NCBI GenBank assembly: GCA_038373885.1 | Contig: JAWZYV010014436.1 | Span: 96,285 to 160,284 of the forward strand | Length of the DNA: 64,000 nucleotides | Source: Cheiracanthium punctorium | Taxonomy: Eukaryota; Arthropoda; Arachnida; Araneae; Cheiracanthiidae | Direction: 5' to 3' | Part shown: piece by piece, positions 1 to 12,800 of the stretch | Numbering within the stretch: the first letter of the stretch is position 1 | Layout of the letters: the number at the start of each line of letters is the position of its first letter | Made by a program: the position numbers and the translations under genes | The notes under the pieces: generated by a model | What the model was told of the DNA's origin: nothing | The model's database searches: none | The model's input: the letters and a program-made list of their open reading frames with translations, nothing else

Positions 1-882
1 TGATCAGACTTTCCATAAATTCAACTGTTAGCTGTTCTATTTTATTACCTTAATTATAAGGTCTTTCCATTATCCATCTGATTATTGTCTGAAGATTTAT
101 TGTTCAAACGCATTAAGATTAGCATATCACTGTCTTCTGTTTCAGTAATAGTTCACATTTCAATTTATATCTAAAAGTCAAATGCAAAATCTTTAAAAAG
201 AAATAATTATTATGTTTTTTAAACATTTATTCTTAATTTCTACATTTATTTATTAAAAATTATCTGCTGATAGTCACAGCATTTTAAGCTCAAAATTTCA
301 GAGCAGTAACAAGTTCCATTTCACAAAAAAAAAAAAAAAAAAGTTAATGTATTTTTCTGTTACTTGATTGGAATTTTTAATTTTTTTGTGTGTGCATAAC
401 TGATGTAGTTATGCACAGTAACTACACTTCATTTAATAGTAGCTTCCATCAGTTAGTTATTAGATTTTGAAACTCTCTTAATATGACAGATTATAAATTT
501 TCAGTGTACTCTATTAAATGTTTTAATGGTTTTTTTTGCAAAGCTGATGACATAGCTTTATTTAGAACCAAAAGCTTTACTCATAAATATGTAACTTGGA
601 ATTTTGTTGATATATGAAAGAGTTTTACTTATCTGTACATTATTCTGTAACGTCTAATCAATGTGTAGCCATTGTGTGTTACAGAACTCAAATTTTATTC
701 TTAAAATATGCATTTCTAAAGCAGTATAATATTAGCTAATCTAAGAATAGTTGCTCTAAGCTTTTCTTAGATTAGCCTTATTCCATTATTTTGTGGTAAA
801 TAATGAATATTTTTGCAATTTTGACCTTGAATTAGACACTAATCTTGTAAATGTATAATTAATTTTTCATTCTTTTGTTTAG
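1..882 (+). other. ADCK5 intron (left end of window)
   Basis: AT-rich non-coding sequence that ends in the acceptor TTTAG at 878-882. It contains a poly-A tract near 325-342. I see no exon or recognisable element here. Confidence 0.6.
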
Positions 883-3800
883 TGTTTGTACGTAAAGGGA
901 AGAACAACAAAGCAGAAATTGTGCTTTTGGACCATGGACTGTATGAATACTTGCCTGAGAGCAATCGACTTTCTCTCTGCAAACTATGGAAATCAATAGT
1001 TTTGGATGATCACAAGAACATGCAGAAGTATTGCAAAGAACTTGGAATAAAAGGTTACTAACCTGTCAATATTTTAAAGAATCCTATGCTTAAAGTCATT
1101 TGCTGACAAGTATGGCTTGATTATGTTCAAGTTTGAGTTAGAATAGGTCTAGTAGGGTATTTGAAAATTTCCTAAAGTTAGTAAGGAAAATTTATCCTTT
1201 CTTTTTTGCCTTGCTGGGATAATGTGTTTAATCTGAAATACAGGTTTAACCTCTTTGCTCCCACTGATGATTATGTATCCTACCCTCGAAGTTTCTTGCA
1301 CAGGATAAATAATGTAATGTTTTTGGGGGTTTCCCCCCCTCCATCTTTCCATCAAACATTTCATGCTCTTTAAACAACACAGATATATAAATTGTCATTA
1401 GGGGAAAAAAAGAAACATTTCTCCCCACCTATAGAGTTGAAAATAGTTTAAGGATCTAATTAACATAAAATGTGGGGGGCATATTGTAATGAAAAATAGA
1501 GCCAGTGAACAGAGTTTTATGCCTCAGCTGCTCAAAGGGTTAGAAACCAGTAAAGTACTTTTGACAATTTTACAATGATGTAGTGTTTAATACCACAATT
1601 TCCCCACTCTTCCATAATCCATGAGAAGTCTTGTACAAGCTAATTAATATATGACCAAATAATATAAAAACTTCACTATATATGTGAATTATTTATTCAA
1701 AACACTGTCATATAGCTGAGAAATGACTTAACTGAAGTCTTAATGTTGAGTAATAACTTTTAGCTAAGTCAACAACTTGGTCAAATTTTATGGAAGAAAA
1801 ATATTTGCTGTGCTAGGACTCTGCACATTTTGTTATTTCTTGCACTATTGCTAAATGCTTCATGATGTGGACCTTGTTATTCATATTTTTTCACTGCATC
1901 ACTTCATCTTTATTTAGATGATGAGTTTTAATTTAACTTATTTTCCATACTTTGCATGCACCTAACCTAATAGTATTGCCAAAGGTAGAATGAAGTGTGA
2001 ATCAGCAGAAAGATATAGTTTGCGAATTTTTGCATATTTTAAGATGTTAATTAAAAATTTTTTTTTTGTTTAAAATCCCTCAAATGATACTCAATTTGAT
2101 AAGCTACTGCTTGTATGAACACTACGAATTCCACCAATAGAACTTTCACACTCTTGGCGGAAAATTCACTCTTGACGACTGGTTTTGACAACCCCCTGGG
2201 TACGGTCTTGAAGACTGGCATAAGTTGTATTGTAACTTTTTTAATCATTTACCATTTGAAAAATTTTAAGTACTTATGTTGTGTGTGTGGAGATTTTTAT
2301 TTTCTTGATTCAAATTCTCACCATTTTATTGTGCCCTATCACTGAAATAGGTTACGAGCTGCTACTGTTGAAGGGGTAGTAAGTTATGCTAAGACAAATA
2401 AGCAAATTAATATATTGTCTTGGATGTAAATGTTCTCTGTAAACTAAGCTAGGAATTCCACAAAAACTATCCATGATTTTAAAGGCTTTTTATAATCATA
2501 GACTAATAAAATTAGATGACAATTTGTTTTCTTAAAAATTAAAAAAAGTTACAACATTATTAGTGAATGATCAATAACAATCAAATAAATAATTGGGAAT
2601 GTTTGTTAATATAGAATTGGTAATTTTCAGTGAATATCTCAGATTTTAACTAACCACCATATAGGAAAAAAATAGAACTATATTATTATATCAAAGTACA
2701 TATTTATCAGATATATCACTGAGTTTTATGCTTGTACACATTGTTTATATATTTTAATCTTTTCATGAATTAATTTTAATTCATAAACTTTCTTCTTTAG
2801 ACTCTGATTATTATCTTTTCTGTGAAATACTCATGCAAAGACCATTAAACAGAAATCAGATGCGCATTCCAAATAGATTGACTCATAAAGATACTGCATA
2901 CATGAAAAAAATGGCCAAAGATCACTTTGACAGAATTATGGCTGTTATCCGGAGTTTGCCTTTACCCATGTTATTTGTATTTAGGCAAGTGTTATTTTAT
3001 GCTTCTACTATATGACAATTTAGCTTTTATTTGTATATTTTATAAAATACTGAGTGACTTCACACAAAAGGAAGTGATATGGGTAAGGTTTTTTGTTATT
3101 TTAAGGCTGAAGTTTAAACAACAACAGCAACAAAAATCTTGCTTCATAGCCCTTGAACACAAAGTAAAATAAAATTGCATCAAGGACTCAAAATATTTCA
3201 AAATGTCTCTTCCAATGCTATAATGTGCACTATAATAAACGATCAACTCGTGAGTAATATATGAAAATTCCTGTAAAACAGCTTAAAAATAGAATTACTT
3301 TGCAAAATTTCCTAAAGCACAACCAATTTAGAATAGTAATATATAATTAAGAATTTTTTTTCTGAAAGTTTCAAAAGTTTATTATTTCTTACAGTTTGTT
3401 AGGGTGCCTCTTCATAAGCTGCGCTACAGTTTTCCACCCTACTCATCTCGGACTCATTTTACCTAACATTAACCACTGACATACCCTCCTTTTTTGTATG
3501 GATTTTTCAATTTCTTTCTTCCCCCCCCCCCCCATGTAAAGAATGTCATTACTGCAGTAAAAAGATTCTCTTACAATTAAAATGTTTCCCGAAGTAGTTC
3601 TGTTATTAACACCATGTATAAGAATTTCAATGAACTCTCGACTATCCGGGCCAATAAAGTTTAAGAAAAAGAGGAATGTTGGAAGCGGGCCGTGTGTTAC
3701 GTGCAGTGTGTTAGAGTTTTCCTTGCAGCAACAAACCTAGCTATGAAAATAAGAATTTCTTCGATGAAGTGTGTATTTTCATAATTGCAAAATCTGAATA

Positions 3801-6800
3801 AACGTCAGTGGAAGAGGCAGAAGCAGTCTTCTGTCAGACTTTTTGAAAAATTAAAATCTAAGTTTTGATTCTTTTATTTTGAGCATGACTTATCAAATTT
3901 TTCAGTGTATTAATGAACAGTAAAGTAGGATTATATGCATATGTATATATAACAGGTGTTTCAAAATAGAGTTACAGCGATTACCTTTTAAACTGTAAGT
4001 AATAGAAACATACTTTCAGTTAGAAAATTTTGTCAAATTAAGAGTAGAATTCAGCTATGACAAGCTTTTTACTAGCGGCTGTATGCATATTAAAATATAA
4101 AATTTAATTTTAATAGGGTCCCTTCTTTCCTATCATTTATATTTAGAAAAATGTTGCTCTTAGAAAAGTAATTAAAAAAATCCTGTGTCTCTAAGTGAAA
4201 TAGTTAGCTAGAAATCTAATGTTAAAAATGGTGACTTAAACCACTTTACCTACTGTGTTGGCTTCGGTTTTCACTCGAAAAAATCTTTACTTTAGGGGAC
4301 CCACTATGAGTTGATAAATATTAAATATTGGTCCCATTGTTCTGAGTGGCAATTAAACATGTTCAAACATATGAAATTAACAGGTACAATTTTACCTGAG
4401 TAGATTGGTACTGCATTATGAAATTAGCAATGATTTAGTGCTTTAACGGGGTCATCCATTAATTACATCACACTGATCAATTAAAGAATTTTAAAGTGTA
4501 AAAGAAAATGACAAAATAATGATGTGAGTTATTATGGTATGGTAACTTTCAATAGAAATTGACAGACGTGCATTATAGAAAAATTCTAGCTAAACTAGGA
4601 TTTGAGGAGTAAACTGTGTGTATTGAGTGACTATTAACATAAATTAACTTCATTTGAAAAGTTATTACATTTTTCTCACTTTTAAGACAACCCCATACTG
4701 CTTGGTGACCAATGCCAAAATTTTCAAATTTGCAATATCTCGGAAACCATTTCACTTAGAGACACGGGATTTTTTAAATTAATTTTCTTAGACAAAGAGC
4801 AGCATTTTTCTAACTATAAGTGATAGGAGAAGGAGGGACCGTACAGAAGTTAAATTTTGTATTTTGATATGTATACTACAGCCCTTAGTAAAAAAAAACT
4901 TGTCATATCTGAATTTTACTCTTAATTGGATGAACTTTTCTAATTGAAAGTCTGTTTCTATCACTTAAGGTTCAAAAGATAAATGCTGTAACATCTATTT
5001 TGAAACACACGGTCTATTCATTATTCCGATGTTGATTACATTTTGTGCTTACTGATATGGAGGTACTGGAACATGGTACATTAGCTAATTTGATCAATTT
5101 TTTTTGGCACCATGTTTTATATTTGATGCTAAATTCTATTATCAATGTAATAAAAAAAATAGAATAAGTAAATGATTCTCTCATTTACTTACTCTTTAAA
5201 GCTTATTACTTAAAAGGAGAAATTTCATTTTGCTTTGTACTCATCTTGTTGCTTTATCAGCTTTCCATTTGATGGTTGTACCATGTTCTGCGGTAAAGCT
5301 GATGTGTAACTTTGAGTGCTAGCAGATATATGTTCTTATTTATTTAGTATTTCATTTCTCCAGGAATATCAATACAGTAAGATCTGTCATTCGGACACAT
5401 GGTGATATGATAGATCGCTACTATTTGATGGCTGCTGTAGCTACTCGTGGTGCATATGATACACTGGAACACAATACCATGGCTTTCTGGCTTGGCTGGT
5501 TCGACAAGCTCAGATTAGATATAAAGCTCAAGTAAGAATTATTTATTAGTTATTTGCAGTGAGTTGGATTAGTTAAAAAATGTATTCAGACTATGCAACC
5601 TACTTTTATACTTTAATGTGGCGTACTACTCTGTGCCTTCTGTAGAAGAAGAATGACACAATATCTCATTTCACATTAAAATTAATTTATTGGAGAGTCA
5701 GGAAAGATGGGACACCAACAGTTATACCTAAAGGTAACATTATTTTTAATTTCTAAATTTTTTCACCAGGTTTAGTAGCCATAGCATCATAGTTATTGTT
5801 GTAAATCATTTTCGTTACAAATTTCTGTAAGTTTATGTGACAAAAAAGCTGTTTCCCAACACCAAAAGTTAATAACTTTTTATACTTTCGATGCCCGTTT
5901 TCAGTCTCATTTATTGTAACTAAAAATATTCTTCTTTATTTTGTGTAGACTTAAGAACATGTATTATATAGTGAAAGTTTGTTTGTTTGTCTGGAAACTC
6001 CTTCCACACCGTTCGACCAATCAGCTTGAAATTTTGCACATATATGTAAAACAACATAGAATAGTCTGTAGTCAACTTTAAAATTCTGAAAACTCAATCA
6101 CTCCATGATTTTTAAATAATTTTCACCTTCAGAAATTATATACGGGGACCTTCAGAAATTATTACGGGGATAATTCGGTTACCGGGTGTCCTCGCCAAGC
6201 GCCGATGAGTCGCCAAGATTGGAGGTTGTTCGAAAGTTTGTTTACTTTAGCTTTAGAGTCCGATGTCCGTTGTAACCTGTGTGGATTGAGTTGAGGTGTT
6301 GGATGTTGCTGTAGTTTAATGAAAAAACGCTCGGTGGGTTCATTAAACGATACCAGGATGTTTGGTAAAGGGATTTTGTGATTGGTTAAGGCAATTTAAC
6401 TGTAATCGGTAAAACGAGGTTATAAAACGAGGAAATTTCAAATCGGTGAGTCAGTTCTTATTTTGTGTTATTGATGTTTGGTGTGTTTAGTATATGTTTG
6501 GTTTTGTGGTTAGTTAGTATAAGAAAGCGTTTTGGTGTTATGTTATTAGGTGTTGTGCGTTTTGGATATTTTTCAGGAGTTTCTTTAGATAAAGGTAAGT
6601 GTTTTTTATAAAGAATTTTTGCAATTGCTTAAGGTTTTCAATGTGATTTGTAAATGTGTATAAGTACGTTATTTAATCCACCGATGTTGTTTTGAGTTGA
6701 AAACGGGCCTGTGTTTGCCCAGTTTACATTAGCTGTATGAGTAGGTTGCTTAATTCACTGTTGTTCTTTTAGTTAAAAACGGTTTACTGGTTGCCTAGTT

Positions 6801-9800
6801 TACATAGCTGTACAACTAGGTTGGTGAATCCACTGAGGTTTTTTTAGTTAAAAACGGACCACTGGTTGCCGAGTTTACATAGCTGTACAACTAGGTTGCT
6901 GAATCCACTGAGGTTTTTTTAGTTAAAAACGGTCCACTGGTTGCATAGTTTACATAGCTGTACAACTAGGTTGCTGAATCCACTGAGGTTTTTTTAGTTA
7001 AAAACGGTCCACTGGTTGCATAGTTTACATAGCTGTAGAACTAGATTGCTTAATATTCTGAAATTTTTTTAGTTAAAAGTGGTTTACTGTTTGCTCATTG
7101 TTAATTGCCTGTTACTGAATTTGCTGACAATTTTTAGTGTTAAGTATGGATGGTGTATTTTGTTTTATTGTTTTTTTTAAGTGGAATATCTGTGGAATTT
7201 TAATGTGTTAAAGTAATTTGTATTTCCTGACAGTGCTCAACATGTTGTATTATTTTATCGTATTCTAAAATGGTGTTTCACACGTGAAAAATTTGGCGAT
7301 AAAATAAAAGCGCCAAGTAGCGGGTGTTGGCGAGAAAAAAAAGTCGCCAAAAATAGGCGACACCCGGTAACTGAATTACTCCCGCATTTCCAGTTTTTGA
7401 TTATCTAAAATAGTGATCATGTGATATACCATCTATATGCTGGCGATACACATAACTGTAAAAAAAGTAGCATATTATAGATGAAATGACGTCATTTTGA
7501 TGTCACAAGTTTAAAAATGCATTAGAAATTTTAATATTCTATAAAATAGTGATCATGTGACATACCATCTATATGCTGGAGATAGACATATCTGTAAAGA
7601 AAGTGGGATATCATAAATAAAATCAACATCATTTTGATATCACGAGTTTAAAAGATGCATTAGAAATCCTAATTAGGTTACCAAACTTAGACAAAATATT
7701 ACACCATGAGCATAATAATAAACTTCTAGATTATCAGATGCTGTAGAAAAGTAAAATATTGTCAGTTTTTTTTTTTCCTTCTTTCACTAATTCATACTAG
7801 ATATTGCAACTGACAATGACACAATTTTGATGTCATGAGTTTAAAAATGAGTTAGAAATCTATGTAAAAATTTAAAAGTATTTTGTTTAATGTTTAAGCT
7901 ACCCTTGGTGATTTTTGAGCATTATGATTTTTCAGGAACCATAATAACAAAAGGAAACTTGCATTTTGGAGAAGTATGGGAAAATTCTAAAGTCGCCTCA
8001 AGGTGGAAAATACTAATTAACATAATACATAGTATTCACTATTGGTTTGACAATGGTCGTCGTATGTATTCCAAAAAATCGAGCAAAATGTTGTCAAGTG
8101 TTGACGACTTTTGGCAGTATATATTAGATATTCTTTTTGTCTGAATTCTAGTAACTTAACAAGCTCTTGCACAAAAGTTACATCATTAGCAAAATAGCTC
8201 CAAAATTTGTTTGAAATACTGATTAGCTAGGCATAACCCCAACATCTCAAAATTAACTTTAATAAGCTCTGTTGCAAGTGAATTTTTTAACGTCGTAAGT
8301 TTCAATATTACTCCGTTTGAAAATTACTGTGAGAAATAACCAGACTCAACTACCCTGGTCAGAATGTGACATCATAAATTTAAAAAAACCGCTTGAAATT
8401 TGTAAACTGTGCTACACAATTTAATACCCTATTCGCAATTTGAGTGATTCTAAATAGCTCCTTGAGATTACGCAGTTTGATTTTTTCGTGAGACTCAACT
8501 ATGTCAAGATGAAATATTTTGCTGTGCTAAATATGCTAATCTGACAAGAATTATAATTAAAAAGATATGGAGAGGTGTTTTAATGGCAACCATTATAAAA
8601 AAATGCTAATGCATAAATTGCAAAGAACCATCAGAGTAGAAAAGGCACCATTGGTTTCAAATATCTAAGCTGATTCTTTAAATTGAGCATTAAAGAGGGA
8701 GAAATGAAGATAGATAATATTAATATAAGTAATAGATAGTATAAGTAATAGGTAGTATTAGTAGATTTGTTAGGCTAATATGAATTAAAGCACAGTATAC
8801 CGCATTAATAAATATTTTGTGAAATTATAAGTGGTCTATTCATCATTTTCAACAGTCATCTTAGAACTAAATAAACTATAATCCTATGTTGCATTAATGC
8901 ATACCGTGATAGTTTCAACAAAAGGGACTGCCTAAATTGTAATTATTTTTTATATTTTTATTTTGTTTTGTCACATGTAGTTATTTTAGGAAAGTATTCT
9001 TTTCCTACTGGAAGAATGAAGCGAAGAACATAGGAAATACCGTGCGAAGAATGGGCATGCAGCTAGCACTTTTAGAAAATTAGCAGTTTAGTGAGGCCTA
9101 GCAGCAGCATATTTTTAGGAATTTATATTATTGATATGTTGTCTAAAGTGAAGGATAGGACACATAGACTTAGGCAGGAAAAATGATGAGAAAAAAGGAA
9201 ATTTTATCTACCCACAAGAAATTGACTGTTTCATCTTTTGATAAAGAAGATATTACCACAAAACTGCATCTACCAAAGACAGTTGGTAAACCTAGTCATG
9301 CTCAAGCATATTTTTAATTTGATTTGAACAATGTTATATAGATTAATACATGTTATAATATGCAATAAACCTAGGGAAGATAAATTATGCACTATTTCTG
9401 TCATTTTTTCTGAATATTTATTAAAATTCTGCATAAATTTCAACATTTAAAAGCATGTCCCATCCTGCCCTCATGTAAGGAAGTGATGGGACGTTTCTTA
9501 CCTTTTTAAATTCCCTATATAACTAAAACTTTGATAATTACCATCAAATTTATATTTTTTAACAATGTTAAAATATTTCAAGATGTTATTTTGAAACTTT
9601 TAAAGTTGTGTAAGTAGAAAATAATTTGTAAAATGTTTTTGTTAAAAATGTCCCTCTCCTCTTGACTCTCTCCTATAATTAAAATTAGACTCTCCTAATC
9701 TGGAATGGTTGGCAGGTCTGAATGTGCATTTGAATTACTTTCATAATTAAGTTATTCATTAATTAATGAAGTCCTTGATTCATCTCTGTTTCTTTAAGTC

Positions 9801-12800
9801 TCTGCATCCTTGAATAACACTTGAAACAATTATTTCAATTATTAAATTAAAACAGGGGGGTATAGTTTTAATGTTCATTAAGATATGTTTAATCAAAATT
9901 TCAGTAATTAATAACTTGATTAACATTTATCCTTTATTCAAAGGATAAATGTTAATGAAGTTAATAATTACATGTATTAATTTAAAATGTATACTTAAAT
10001 AATTTTTAAGGCACATAGGTTTTTGACAGATACAACCGGTATTAAAACCTCTGTCATGTCAAAAACCAGTTTCAGTTGACAAAAATCCAACCCTTGTTTG
10101 TTATTAAGATGGGAGGTTACTCCCTCAAACAACAAATCAATTAAGGAATGGGTATGTCTGATTTAATTCTTATTCGAAAAGAGTGCATTTTTGAGAATCA
10201 TTCCTTTATTCTTGGAAAGTATGTTCTTGGTCTTTAGCCTTACAAACCTAATTAAACAAAATAGATATACAAATAATAATAGTTAGGTTTGTTGTTTTGT
10301 TTTCTGAGACTGCTTTAGAAAAATCTAGGTATGGGATTACTACTGATGATTTATCTAGGTACTACTAATGGAGGGAAAAAATACTTTTATCTTTTCCACA
10401 AACAATGTTTTAGAGAAAAGGAAAGTTGAGTTACTGTTAGTATTATTTATTTAAATTCGACGGACCACTGCTGCCAAGTAAATTTCAACTTTTTATTCTA
10501 GATTAAAATATTCTATGTACACGTTCTTATTTACAAGGCAGAAATTTGCACTTTGTCTTAATTGTGGGCTTCAATTAGATAGAACACTTATTATCCACGT
10601 CTCATTCTCTTGCCGTGCAAAAGGCTTCTGGCTCTTCTCGCCAGTTGGCGAAAGCAGGGACCGTTCGTTGGCACACATGCGCCAACATCCCGCCCGGCCT
10701 TGCCATGTACACATGCAAGAACTTTGACAATAAACAATTAAAGAATACAACTAAATATATGAAATAATAAAGAAATAACATAAATCAAATATAAACAATG
10801 AAAATACATATTTGTCCAATCTCTACATTATTTTTCTCAACCATCCATTTCGATTTAGATTGTAAGGTCGTTAAATAATTTGACTTCCATTTTTTCCAAA
10901 TTAATTGCACAACTTTTGTTATTTTTTGCCAACGGCTTAAGCGATTTCCGTTAACATCAACCAAAGATGGTTCAGGAATTGCCAAGATAGGTCTCCCTAT
11001 CAAAAAATGACCAGGGGTCAAAACATCGAAATTATCAGAATCATCACTTAATGGAGTAAGAGGCCTAGAATTAAGAATTCCTTCTACCTGAATTACAATT
11101 GTTTCGAACTCCTCGTACGTAAAGTGAAAATCCCCAATAGTTCTCTTAAGATGATGTTTTACGGACTTTACGCCGGCCTCCCAAAGTCCGCCAAAGTGAG
11201 GGGATTTGGGAGGAATAAAATTCCAATCTATATTCTCTGAAGTGAAGAAATTCGCCATAGTCGCATCCGGAAAATTAATTAACTTATAAAACTTTTTTAA
11301 TTTTGAGTTCGCCCCTACAAAATTTGTAGCATTGTCTGTATAAATCTTAGAGCATTTGCCACGTCTACTAATAAAGCGCTTGAGTGTTGCTATCAAAGCA
11401 TCGGAAGTCAGATCGGATAATATCTCGAGATGGATGGCCTTCGTTGAGAAACATATAAACACACAAATATATACTTTATTCAAAATACCCTTACGCTGAT
11501 TTTTGTATTTCACTAAAAAGGGACCAGCCAAATCAGCGCCAGTAATAGTAAATGGAGGTGACATATTTACTCTATCATTTGGAAGGTTGCCCATAATCTG
11601 AGTAGAAAGAATGGGCTTGCATTTAAAGCACGTCACACATTGATGAACAGTTTTCCTTGCCATGCTGCGACCACTAATAGGCCAAAATTTTAAAAGCACA
11701 GCATTCAATAAACCTTGCGGTCCGACGTGGAACAATCTTCTGTGCAAAGTTTCAAAATAAATTTTACTTACTTTAGAACCCTTCGGTAAAATCGCGGGAT
11801 GTTTTGGGGAATATGGTACCGAAGCATTTTCCAGTCGGCCACCTACACGAACAATGCCTTTATCATCTATAAAGGGAGACAAGTTAGCTAAACTAGGGAA
11901 ACCCTTCTTGTCGACTAAGGGTCTTTGTTCATGTTTAATTATAAAGGTTTCAGCTTCATTCATTTCTTGAAGGGTCAAAGGACCAACTCTTTTGATCTTG
12001 TTTCGACAGTTGAAAATAAATCTGAAAATATAAGACAAGATATGATTAATTTTATAATAATTATTAGAAAGTTCTAAAAGTTTGTCAATAATGCTACAGG
12101 AATCATTATTCAGCAAGACTGTCTCTATATTGTTCTCTGTTTTAAGCATCTTTTTCTCTTCTTGCACTACAGTCTCTTTTTCATTTTCTGTGAGACTCAG
12201 TTCAGGAACAACGGGCTGAAAGTCTTGGGGAAAGTCAGGATCTGTCAAAAATTCCGCACCTGTCCACCACTTGGAGTTGGTCACTAGACAGTCAGCACTC
12301 ATTCCACGAGACAGGAAGTCCGCGGGATTTTCTTTACCTGCACAATGGTACCAAGAGTTTGGATCTGTCAATTTTGTTATTTCGTGGACTCTGTTAGCTA
12401 CGAATTGTTTCCATCGGGTTTTTGCGCCTTTTATCCAAAGGAGAACGATTTTGGAATCTGTCCGGTGATATTGCAAACAGGACCTTTTGAGCTCCTCACC
12501 CTTGATGTCAATCGAGCAGCGACCAAAGCTCCAAGCAGTTCCAGTCTAGACAAGGTTACACCGTGTAATGGGGCTACACGACTTTTTGAAGTCAAAAGCT
12601 TAACTGAAATTCCATTCCCTGTTTTGGTTTTCAAACATATTGCTGCACCATATGCCCTCTGGCTGGCATCGCAAAAACTATCTAGTTCAACAACATCTTC
12701 CTGTGCAGTTGAATCTAGAGCTAATCGGGGTATTTTTAGATTTTCTAAGTGGGGTAATTCTTCACACCATTTCTTCCACTCCTTTTCAATATTTGGCGGC

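Larger units (their letters stand above)
5961..9066 (+). mobile_element. Helitron-like non-autonomous repeat, copy 1 (interrupted)
   Basis: The sequence at about 5961-6150 plus 7385-9066 reappears, diverged, at about 40166-42350. Shared blocks include ATCAGCTTGAAATTTTG, ACACCATCTATATGCTGGCG-like and GGGCATGCAGCTA. This copy ends GGGCATGCAGCTAG at 9066; a CTAG 3' end with no inverted repeats suggests a Helitron-type derivative. The 5' limit is approximate. No Rep/helicase coding remains. It is interrupted by the element at 6165-7384. Confidence 0.6.

Noticed and set aside
541..560. CTGATGA at about 543-549 as another hammerhead core
   Set aside because: No helix II followed by GAAA at the required distance.
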